Shown here one piece after another: positions 1-6,253 of a stretch of 64,000 bases of DNA. The stretch is from positions 496,001 through 560,000 of the forward strand of contig CAVVST010000002.1 in assembly GCA_963750995.1 (NCBI GenBank), read 5' to 3'. Both the position numbers and the translations under genes were made by a program. Every line of letters begins with the position of its first letter. Within the stretch, counting starts at the first letter, position 1. This DNA comes from CAVVST01 sp963750995 (lineage in GTDB: Bacteria; Acidobacteriota; Vicinamibacteria; Vicinamibacterales; UBA2999). The notes under the pieces were generated by a model. It was not told the DNA's origin, did no database searches, and worked only from the letters and a program-made list of their open reading frames with translations.

Positions 1-547
1 GCACGATCTCGTAGTTGTTGTTGTAGCCGGTCGAGAGCCTCGGCAGCGCAGACCTGATGATGCAGCGCGAGTAAACGTCGAGATCCTCGGGCACGGCCGG
101 GTTGTCGCCGACGGCTGCGGCGTGGGCGCGGGCCGCGGCGGCTCGCTTCTGACCCTCGGCGGTCATCGGCGGCATCTTTCCGTCCGCCGGATCGACGATC
201 AGCGAGGTACGCCGGTCGGCGACGATTCGCTCGCCACGGTCCCACCACGCATCGTTGTAGGCGACGGTCACGTCGCGCCGCGTCCCGGGCGTGCGGATGT
301 CGGCGTTGTTCTGCTGCCGGAGCCGCGCGACGTAGGCGTCCGCCTCTTCCTCGGTCAGCACCGGCTTCCCGGCAAATTCAGCGGGACGTTCGAGCGGCGT
401 GAGGGTCTGGTTGGTCCACGTGCCCTGCAGGTCCGGGTCGCCCCACGGTGTCTTGAAGGACTGTGCCGCGACGGGCGTAGACGCAAGCAGGGTCAGCGCG
501 GCGGCGGCCGCGGACGAGCGGATGACACGAGCAACGTGATGGTGCAT
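1..547 (-). CDS. Exported GxW-family hypothetical protein, 3' end cut by window edge
   Basis: Reading from an ATG at 547 the product starts with a basic residue pair, an Ala/Leu-rich hydrophobic stretch and an AAQ-like cleavage site near residue 28, so it is a signal-peptide protein. The mature part opens with WGDPDLQGTWTN, the same opening seen in the two neighbouring proteins (PNLSGIW and RPDLNGVW). I call this the GxW family; it is of unknown function and I recall it as common in acidobacteria. GGAGA lies six bases before the start. It is the last gene of a three-gene minus operon that begins at 1770, 13 bases after the DUF6152 gene. At least 182 codons are inside the window and the gene runs off the left edge. 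Confidence 0.8.
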   Translation of the reverse strand, partial: MHHHVARVIRSSAAAAALTLLASTPVAAQSFKTPWGDPDLQGTWTNQTLTPLERPAEFAGKPVLTEEEADAYVARLRQQNNADIRTPGTRRDVTVAYNDAWWDRGERIVADRRTSLIVDPADGKMPPMTAEGQKRAAAARAHAAAVGDNPAVPEDLDVYSRCIIRSALPRLSTGYNNNYEIV

Positions 548-560
548 GGCTAATCTCCGA

Positions 561-965
561 TCAGCGGCCAGGCTGCTCATTGGCACCGCCCCCGCTCAGG
601 AACAACTTGCGGCCGTCGGGGAGCGTGATGTCGCGGCCGTTGGCCTTTTTCGAGCCGTCGCGCGCGAGGTAGCCGTCGACGTTGATCTCCATACCCGCCT
701 TGACCGAGTCGCGGGTGATGCCACGCCGGAACAGCGTATTCGGCGTCCCGCCCTCGATCGCCCACGATTCCACCGTGCCGTCGGGCTTCTTCACGTCGAT
801 GTGAATCCAGGCATGCGGGTTGATCCACTCGACCCGCGTGATGGTGCCCTGCAGCTTGATCGGCTTTTCGACGTCGAACTCGCCGGCGAAGGAATGGTGC
901 GCCGAGCCGGGCACGGCGGTCGCCCACAGCGCAAATATCGCCACCGCAATAGATATGAATCGCAT
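561..965 (-). CDS. DUF6152 family exported protein
   Basis: A 134-residue protein with a signal peptide (about residues 1-22, ending SAHHS) and the DUF6152 pattern: HHSFAGEFD near the mature N-terminus, then a lipocalin/OB-sized beta domain with VEWINPHAWIHIDV and later GRDITLPDGRKLFL. The family has no known biochemical activity; the conserved His-His at the mature N-terminus could bind metal, which is inference. The ATG at 965 was chosen because the hydrophobic signal starts there, and because AGGAG lies just upstream inside the end of the preceding gene, whose stop is one base away. The protein therefore looks translationally coupled to the GxW protein encoded upstream. It is paralogous to the protein encoded at 1866-2267 on the other strand. 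Confidence 0.88.
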   Translation of the reverse strand: MRFISIAVAIFALWATAVPGSAHHSFAGEFDVEKPIKLQGTITRVEWINPHAWIHIDVKKPDGTVESWAIEGGTPNTLFRRGITRDSVKAGMEINVDGYLARDGSKKANGRDITLPDGRKLFLSGGGANEQPGR

Positions 966-966
966 G

Positions 967-1770
967 TCAGTTGGCTCCTTTTCGCAGATGTCCATAGAGC
1001 ATCTCTTCGGAGAACGGCACGCACTGGAACTCGAGCAGCTGCGCGTTCTTTTCCTGGCGGCGGTGCAGCGCGACGCTCATCTTCCAGGGACGGGTGAAGA
1101 CCTTGGGGTCCTCGATCGTCGCCTGGTACTGAATCAGGTTCGGACCCGACGGGGTGTACCGTTCGACCACGTGGAGCGCCTCGCTGTGGAAGTTGCCGGC
1201 GCGGTCGAACCACGTCTGGTCGATAAAGCTGGTGACGTCGACCACGAGCGTGTCGCCGTCCCATCGGCCCTTGGACCATCCCATCCAGGTATCAGCCGGG
1301 CTGTCGTCCACCTTGTCCATGTGGATCAGGCGGCCGGCACTCGCGAACGCGTACGCGACCACGATCTTGTTCGTGCCCTGGATGATCTGAAACGGAAACG
1401 GCATGTAGGTCGCGCGCGGCACCCCGGGCATGTAGCACTTGGCTTCGGGATCGAGCTCCCAGCGCTTCGCGAAGTTTTCCTTCTGCTTGGCGGCCGCCCA
1501 CGGTTGATAGGGGATCTCGTTGCCCTCGACGATGCCGAGGCTGGCAGGTTCCGCGAACAGCGCCCCGAACTGCGGCGGCCCCGGGCGCGCCTGGTGGGGG
1601 CGCACGTCCCAGTTCGCCTCGGTCATCGCCTGCCAGATACCGCTCAGATTCGGCTTGCCCTGGAGCCGCGCCATCGCCGCCTCCTGCGCCTGCGTCGAGG
1701 CTGTGGCCAGCGAGCTAGCCAAAATTGCGGTGAAAAGTGCGATGGAAAGGCCGGCAATGCGGATGTGCAT
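967..1770 (-). CDS. Exported GxW-family hypothetical protein
   Basis: A 267-residue protein whose first 29 residues form a clear signal peptide ending at TQAQ. The mature protein begins near GKPNLSGIWQ and contains a central WDGDTLVVDVTSFIDQTWF block and an ATIEDPKVFTRPWKM block. Both blocks recur in the protein at 2267-3106 (WDGDTLVVDVTNIIDESWL and ATVEDPKMFTGPWEI), so the two are paralogs. Function is unknown; the repeated pairing with DUF6152 proteins suggests they act together in the periplasm or outer membrane, but that is inference. The start at 1770 is supported by GAGGG seven bases upstream and a good promoter (1793-1821). This is the first gene of the minus operon. Confidence 0.85.
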   Translation of the reverse strand: MHIRIAGLSIALFTAILASSLATASTQAQEAAMARLQGKPNLSGIWQAMTEANWDVRPHQARPGPPQFGALFAEPASLGIVEGNEIPYQPWAAAKQKENFAKRWELDPEAKCYMPGVPRATYMPFPFQIIQGTNKIVVAYAFASAGRLIHMDKVDDSPADTWMGWSKGRWDGDTLVVDVTSFIDQTWFDRAGNFHSEALHVVERYTPSGPNLIQYQATIEDPKVFTRPWKMSVALHRRQEKNAQLLEFQCVPFSEEMLYGHLRKGAN

Positions 1771-1792
1771 GGGGTACCCTCGCGACGGCGTG

Positions 1793-1821
1793 TTTATAGC
1801 ATGCGCGCCGACGGCTGTCAT
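1793..1821 (-). promoter_or_regulatory. Sigma70-type promoter for the minus DUF6152/GxW operon
   Basis: Read on the minus strand, ATGACA (complement of 1816-1821) and TATAAA (complement of 1793-1798) are separated by exactly 17 bases and sit about 23 bases before the ATG at 1770. This is a good match to a housekeeping promoter. The spacer between the divergent start codons is only 95 bases, so this promoter and the one for the plus operon must share it. Confidence 0.55.
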
Positions 1822-1865
1822 CTTTCGCGGTAGGATAAGGGCCTGATTTTTCCGGAGGACGCGCG

Positions 1866-2267
1866 ATGCGACTTCGATTCCGTGCACTGCTCGTAGCCGC
1901 GGGCCTGCTGGCCGCGGCGGTACCGGCGCTGGCGCACCACTCGCTCTTCGCGGTGTTCGACGAAGGGCAGACGGTCACGCTCAAGGGAATCGTCTCCAAG
2001 GTCGAGTGGGTCAACCCGCACGTCTACCTCTACCTCGAGGTCCCCGACTCAGCCGGCAAGGTCACGACCTGGTCGGTCGAAACATTTCCACCGAGCACGT
2101 TGCGGCGCGCCGGCCTGACGCGCGAGAAGCTCGGACTGGGCCAGAACATCACGCTGCTTGGCTACAAGGCGAGGAACGGCAAGGACCTGGCCTTCCTGCG
2201 GACGATCACCTTTGCCGACGGACGCGAAGTCATGATCGCGCTCGGCGACATCAAGGAGCTCCGGTGA
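1866..2267 (+). CDS. DUF6152 family exported protein
   Basis: A 133-residue protein with a signal peptide of about 24 residues ending ALAHHSLF, followed by the DUF6152 core: TLKGIVSKVEWVNPHVYLYLEV and, near the C-terminus, FADGREVMI. It is the paralog of the protein at 561-965 and has the same double His at the predicted mature N-terminus. CCGGAGGA directly upstream is a strong ribosome binding site for this ATG. Its stop overlaps the next start as TGATG, so the two proteins are translationally coupled. Function unknown; an extracytoplasmic location is supported by the signal. Confidence 0.88.
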   Translation: MRLRFRALLVAAGLLAAAVPALAHHSLFAVFDEGQTVTLKGIVSKVEWVNPHVYLYLEVPDSAGKVTTWSVETFPPSTLRRAGLTREKLGLGQNITLLGYKARNGKDLAFLRTITFADGREVMIALGDIKELR

Positions 2268-3106
2268 TGCGCGCGCTGCTGGCCGCAGTGGTGCTGTTCG
2301 CCGCGCCGGCCCTGGCGGCGCAGAACGCGCCGGCGGCCAAACCGGCCGAAGCGCCAAAGCCGACGCCGCGCACCGCTGACCGACGCCCGGATCTGAACGG
2401 TGTCTGGGGCGGCGGGGGCGGGGCGGGGGCGCCCAACTTCGTCCAGAAGGGGGACACGCTCGTCGTCGTGTTTCAGCTCGACGGCGCGGACCCGTACGAA
2501 GATCAGAATCTGTTCAAGGCGCTCGACGAACGCGGCTCGGCGCGAAAAGCCGCCGCACCCAACAAGCCGCCCTACAAGCCGGAGCTCGCCGCGAAGCTGA
2601 AGGAAGCGTCCGATCTGCAATCGAAGCTCGATCCGGCGTTCTACTGCAAGCCCGAAGGCGTGCCACGCATGGGCGCGCCCAGCCAGATCGTCCAGACGCC
2701 CGGCCAGGTCGTGCTGCTCTACGAAGGGCGCAACACGTTTCGCATCGTGCCGACCGATGGCCGCGCGCACCGCGACGACGTCGAGCCGACGTGGAATGGT
2801 GATGCCGTGGGCCGATGGGACGGCGATACGCTGGTCGTGGACGTGACCAACATCATCGACGAGTCGTGGCTCGGCGCCGACGGCTGGTTCCACAGCGATG
2901 CCCTGCACGTCGTGGAGCGCTTCCGTCGCGACGGCGATACGCTCACCTATTCGGCGACGGTGGAAGACCCGAAGATGTTCACCGGTCCCTGGGAAATCAC
3001 CCCGCGCCGGCTGCGCCTGATGACCGATCCGGCAGATGCACTGGTGGAATCACCGCCCTGCGTCGAGCGGAGCGGAGAGAATCAGGTCACGAACGATCAC
3101 CACTAG
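2267..3106 (+). CDS. Exported GxW-family hypothetical protein
   Basis: A 279-residue protein with a short signal peptide (to ALAAQ, about residue 19), a Pro/Ala/Lys linker, then RRPDLNGVWG followed by a glycine-rich patch. The central WDGDTLVVDVT and C-terminal ATVEDPKMFTGPW blocks match those of the protein at 967-1770. It lacks any recognisable catalytic motif. The ATG at 2267 overlaps the DUF6152 stop by one base. A longer in-frame reading upstream merely overlaps the DUF6152 gene in another phase and was rejected because the signal peptide starts here. Confidence 0.85.
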   Translation: MRALLAAVVLFAAPALAAQNAPAAKPAEAPKPTPRTADRRPDLNGVWGGGGGAGAPNFVQKGDTLVVVFQLDGADPYEDQNLFKALDERGSARKAAAPNKPPYKPELAAKLKEASDLQSKLDPAFYCKPEGVPRMGAPSQIVQTPGQVVLLYEGRNTFRIVPTDGRAHRDDVEPTWNGDAVGRWDGDTLVVDVTNIIDESWLGADGWFHSDALHVVERFRRDGDTLTYSATVEDPKMFTGPWEITPRRLRLMTDPADALVESPPCVERSGENQVTNDHH

Positions 3107-3108
3107 AT

Positions 3109-3149
3109 CAAGGCACAAGGCTCAGGTCACAAAGCTCAAGTCGCAAGGG
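3109..3149 (+). repeat. Intergenic word repeat, AAGGCACAAGG family, copy 1
   Basis: Short degenerate repeats built from CAAGGCACAAG, CTCAGGTCACAAAG and CTCAAGTCGCAAGG lie directly after the stop of the GxW gene. The same words occur inverted at 4419-4458 and in short form at 9765-9784. No coding potential. Confidence 0.6.
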
Positions 3150-3193
3150 CGCGAAGCCTTCGGTTGTCGTTGCGCTCGCCGTGTGCTCGTGGT

Positions 3194-3436
3194 TTAGGCC
3201 CGCCGCGCGATGAGCCAAGCGACGATCAGCATGAGTGGCGGCGCGATTGGAATCGCCAGCACGAGTGGGTTGACGCCGAACGAGACTACGCCGATCCCGC
3301 CGCTCCCGGAGGAAGCGTCATAGACGCCAAAGAACGGTACGAGCAGCCACGCCAGCGCTAACAGCACACACACCAGGATCCAGGCGGCGGACAACAGCAG
3401 GATTCTGGCAAACGACCACCCTCGCAATCTCCGCAT
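3194..3436 (-). CDS. Small two-helix membrane protein, unknown function
   Basis: About 80 residues with an arginine-rich start (MRRLRGW) followed by two hydrophobic stretches, roughly residues 10-35 and 52-74. They are separated by a Gly/Ser-rich loop (DASSGSGGIGV), and the C-terminus is basic (ARRA). This is a typical small inner-membrane hairpin with both ends inside. No family was recognised. A GTG five codons upstream (3451) is an alternative start. It stands alone between two repeat-bearing gaps. Confidence 0.6.
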   Translation of the reverse strand: MRRLRGWSFARILLLSAAWILVCVLLALAWLLVPFFGVYDASSGSGGIGVVSFGVNPLVLAIPIAPPLMLIVAWLIARRA

Positions 3437-3507
3437 TTCTGTGCTGTTCACCGCTCGATGTCATGAGTCGCCATGAGCAGCGCCTGGATCGCCCGTGCTC
3501 CTTGATA

Positions 3508-3525
3508 GTCGTGTCGTCGTGGTTC
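3508..3525 (+). repeat. 18-bp direct repeat, copy 1
   Basis: GTCGTGTCGTCGTGGTTC is repeated exactly at 4396-4413, about 0.9 kb downstream. Both copies lie in intergenic sequence on either side of the genes at 3550-4383. Confidence 0.55.
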
Positions 3526-3549
3526 AAGTTGTTCCATGACCGGTGGGCG

Positions 3550-4128
3550 CTAACGTAATCGCTGCAACAGCGGGCGGGCGAGGTCCCAGTGCAGTTCGCC
3601 GAAGTACTGCTCACGCCGTGCAGCCGATTCGTACTCGTAGCTCTGAGCGTCGGTGCTGGCATGAATCGGCGCCGTCGGCAGGAACTGGTGCGTAAACTCG
3701 TGTACCGCGGTACGGCCGATGCCGCGGCCAATGGCCTGGATCAGTGATTCGCGGCTCGCGTCGCCCGGGGCATAGGCCACCGCGCCGCTGGCGAGGAAGG
3801 CAAAGCTGACGGCGCCCTGACCGCCAAGGCCGGACACGGCCCTGGATTCCCCCGCGATCCACGCGTCCCGGCGAAATCGCCAGTCGCGAAGCTCCTGCAC
3901 GACGCGGACCCGATACCTGGCGTCGCGCCGATCCGAGAGCGTGACAGGCAGCCCGACGAATGCCCGGATCAGCTCTGACCTCGCCACGCGCTCGATAGTC
4001 TTGACTTCAGCGATCGTGACGGGTGCGCCCAGCCTCGGCGACTCGTACTTCACGTCTTCGAACCAGAACCCTGCTTCGGCCGCACGTGGCTCAGAGCGTG
4101 CGGCCAGCGCCCAGTACAGACGCGCCAC
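3550..4128 (-). CDS. Hypothetical protein with HEFTH metallopeptidase-like motif
   Basis: A 192-residue protein of unknown family. About residue 140 it contains GRTAVHEFTHQFLP, a match to the zinc-metallopeptidase HExxH motif in the peptidase-MA/gluzincin style. A possible third ligand is a Glu about 25 residues later in YEYESAARREQ. The N-terminal half is basic and mixed alpha/beta. No signal peptide is visible at the chosen ATG, so either it is cytoplasmic or the true start differs. It could be a minimal zinc protease or a decayed relative of the TPR-peptidase encoded at 41442-42557, which carries the same HEFTH. Activity is inference. Confidence 0.6.
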   Translation of the reverse strand: MARLYWALAARSEPRAAEAGFWFEDVKYESPRLGAPVTIAEVKTIERVARSELIRAFVGLPVTLSDRRDARYRVRVVQELRDWRFRRDAWIAGESRAVSGLGGQGAVSFAFLASGAVAYAPGDASRESLIQAIGRGIGRTAVHEFTHQFLPTAPIHASTDAQSYEYESAARREQYFGELHWDLARPLLQRLR

Positions 4129-4182
4129 CCGCTAGCACGCAGCAGGTTATGACGATGCCCTGGCCGGACCACCGGAACATGA

Positions 4183-4383
4183 CTACCGCTTTCGTGGTGA
4201 TATCGCCCGGATTGCGTTTGTGGCCTGCTCGATGCGCCGCGCGCGCGTCTCTGGCCTCTTCGCTTCCTCAATCGCCTCGACATACTCGCGCTGATGGCTG
4301 ACGCTGAGGTCCCGCCAGCGATCCCGCGCCGGCGGCATCGCCTTGAGCGCTTTCACGAAATCAGCCGGCGCCTTGATCACCAT
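4183..4383 (-). CDS. YdeI/OmdA C-terminal-domain small protein
   Basis: Sixty-six residues carrying the pattern of the OmdA (YdeI, 'bacteriocin-protection') domain: DFVKALKAMPPARDRWRDLS, then SHQREYVEAIEEAKRPETR and ARRIEQATNAIRA. Full YdeI proteins are usually over 100 residues, so this is a single-domain version beginning near the usual domain boundary. E. coli YdeI has been linked to outer-membrane protein interactions and peptide resistance; what this short form does is unknown. It precedes the HEFTH protein on the same strand by about 55 bases. Confidence 0.72.
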   Translation of the reverse strand: MVIKAPADFVKALKAMPPARDRWRDLSVSHQREYVEAIEEAKRPETRARRIEQATNAIRAISPRKR

Positions 4384-4395
4384 TACGTCGTGCCT

Positions 4396-4413
4396 GTCGT
4401 GTCGTCGTGGTTC
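4396..4413 (+). repeat. 18-bp direct repeat, copy 2
   Basis: Exact second copy of the 18-mer at 3508-3525, just upstream of the YdeI-like gene start. Confidence 0.55.
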
Positions 4414-4418
4414 GATTG

Positions 4419-4458
4419 TGCCTTTGTGACTTGAGCGTTGTGACCTGTGCCTTGAGTC
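4419..4458 (-). repeat. Intergenic word repeat, AAGGCACAAGG family, inverted copy
   Basis: Read on the minus strand it gives CTCAAGGCACAGGTCACAAC and CTCAAGTCACAAAGGCA, the same words as 3109-3149 in the opposite orientation. The two copies bracket the three small genes at 3194-4383. It ends at the stop of the amidohydrolase gene and could act as a terminator. Confidence 0.6.
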
Positions 4459-6159
4459 TCACCTCGTCCCAGTCACCGCCGCGTCGTACACGATCTTCCC
4501 GCCCACCATTGTCAGCACCGGCTTGATGTCCTTGATCTGATCGGCAGGAATCGTCAGGTAGTCGCGATCGAGGACGACAAGGTCCGCCAGCTTTCCCACC
4601 TGGATCGAGCCCAGGTTGTTTTCCTGGAAAACGAAGAACGCGTTGCGGCGCGTGTGCGCGATCAGCGCGTCTTCCCGGCTGATCGGCTGCCGGTTGACGA
4701 CGGTGCCGCCGACCATCTTGCCGGTGACGAGGTAGCGCAGTGAGATAAACGGGTTGTACGGCCCGAGATTGAAGTCGGTACCGACGCCCCACATGATGCC
4801 GCTGTTCTGCACCCACTGGATCGGCGGGTTGTCGTAGCCGCGGTCGCCGCGGATCTTCAGGAAGATGCCGCCGATCGTCGGCGGCCGCATGTGCACGCCG
4901 ACGTACATTCCCAGCGTCTTCATCCGTTCGATGTGCGCCCGCGTGAGCTGATCCGAGTGATACGTGGTCCAGCGCAGCGTGCGGATCGGGAACTCTTTGT
5001 TGATCTTCTCGATCTGCTCGAGGAAACCGTCGGCCGTCCCCTCGAGCGTGGTGTGCACGTGAAGCGGGAGCCCGGCCTTGGCGATCTCCCGCGCGATCCG
5101 CCCCCACTGCTCGAAGTCCTCCGGCCTGGCAATCGCCTTCGGATGCAGCATGTTGTCGCTGGCCGGTCCGTACACCTGCTCGCCGTAGACGATGTCGTCG
5201 AGCCATTCGTCACCCTGGAACAGCTTGATCTCGGCGATCTTCGGCAGGTTCTGCGTCACCTGCTCGGGCGTATTCCCCATGCCCGCCGCCACCATGCAGA
5301 AGACACGGACCGTCATCTGTCCCTGGTCGTGCCAGCGCTGGTAGATGTCTTTGACGGCACCGGCCGAGCGCACACCGCCGTCGCCCTCGCAGCCGGTTGC
5401 GCCGATCGTCGTCAGCCCGGCCTTGTTGAGCGACTGCATCATGAAGCGGTGGCTCGCCTCGATCTTGTCCTTCGCGCGCGGCAGCGCCAGGATCCGCGCA
5501 TCCACCGGCCGCGTCCCATCGTCAAGGATGACGCCGGTGGGGCGGCCGTTCGCGTCGCGGACAACCTGCCCCTTCGGCATCCAGTCGGGATCGGGCAGCG
5601 TGTCGTTGATCCCCAACTCACGCAACGCACGGCTGTTCAGGTAGTGGCGATAGTAGGCTTCCTGCAGGGCGACCGGATTGTCGGGGGCAATCTGATCGAG
5701 TTCGTCGCGCGTGAAGGGCCGTTTGTCGTCGGTGAACTGGTCCACGCTCCAGCCCATCAGGTTGTAGATCCAGGCGCCGGGACCGTCGGCACGCGCCTTC
5801 GCGCGCAGCATCTCGACCGCCTGCTTCCGCGACTCGATGCCTTCCCACCGCACCTCTTCCTGGAAGGTCGACCCCTCGCGCAGATAGTGGCCGTGGTGAT
5901 CGATCAGGCCCGGCGTCATCGAGCGCCCGCGAAGATCGAGCCGGCGGGTGTTCGGTCCGGCGAGCCGGGTCACTTCCTGGTTGGTGCCGACGGCGACAAT
6001 GCGATCGCCGCGCACGGCGACGGCCTGTGCGATCGCGAACTTCTCATCGACGGTGATGATCTTGCCGTTGGTGAAGATGACGTCGGCGGGGGGTTGTTGA
6101 GCGAGAGCGGGGAGAGCGCTGAAGAGCAGGACGAGAAGACTCGAAACCTTGAGTTTCAT
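4459..6159 (-). CDS. Exported amidohydrolase family protein (YtcJ-like)
   Basis: A 566-residue metal-dependent hydrolase of the amidohydrolase superfamily, YtcJ branch. A signal peptide (to ALAQQ, about residue 21) places it outside the cytoplasm. Next comes the family opening DVIFTNGKIITVDEKFA, then the metal motif TPGLIDHHGH, a mid-protein HVHTTLEG His pair, and VGTDFN near residue 450, the usual Asp metal/base position. The C-terminus restores the small beta domain (GKLADLVVLDRDYL). Substrate cannot be told; relatives hydrolyse amide or ester bonds in small molecules. The ATG at 6159 was chosen for its signal peptide and an AGAGG seven bases upstream. It follows the molybdenum hydroxylase on the same strand after a repeat-filled gap. 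Confidence 0.88.
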   Translation of the reverse strand: MKLKVSSLLVLLFSALPALAQQPPADVIFTNGKIITVDEKFAIAQAVAVRGDRIVAVGTNQEVTRLAGPNTRRLDLRGRSMTPGLIDHHGHYLREGSTFQEEVRWEGIESRKQAVEMLRAKARADGPGAWIYNLMGWSVDQFTDDKRPFTRDELDQIAPDNPVALQEAYYRHYLNSRALRELGINDTLPDPDWMPKGQVVRDANGRPTGVILDDGTRPVDARILALPRAKDKIEASHRFMMQSLNKAGLTTIGATGCEGDGGVRSAGAVKDIYQRWHDQGQMTVRVFCMVAAGMGNTPEQVTQNLPKIAEIKLFQGDEWLDDIVYGEQVYGPASDNMLHPKAIARPEDFEQWGRIAREIAKAGLPLHVHTTLEGTADGFLEQIEKINKEFPIRTLRWTTYHSDQLTRAHIERMKTLGMYVGVHMRPPTIGGIFLKIRGDRGYDNPPIQWVQNSGIMWGVGTDFNLGPYNPFISLRYLVTGKMVGGTVVNRQPISREDALIAHTRRNAFFVFQENNLGSIQVGKLADLVVLDRDYLTIPADQIKDIKPVLTMVGGKIVYDAAVTGTR

Positions 6160-6171
6160 AGGACCTCTCTC

Positions 6172-6247
6172 AAATCCCAAATCCCAACGCCCGACTCCCA
6201 AAGCGCCTCTCTCGTCTTGGGAGTTGGGAATTGCAAGTTGGGAGTTT
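6172..6247 (-). repeat. Inverted word repeat, CCCAACTCCCAA family
   Basis: A left arm of CAAATCCCAAATCCCAA and GACTCCCAAA words faces a right arm of CTTGGGAGTTGGGAATT and GTTGGGAGTTT words, so the gap can fold into an imperfect hairpin. It fills almost the whole space between two minus-strand genes. The same words occur at 15264-15300 and 20743-20794. Confidence 0.6.
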
Positions 6248-6253
6248 ACTTCG

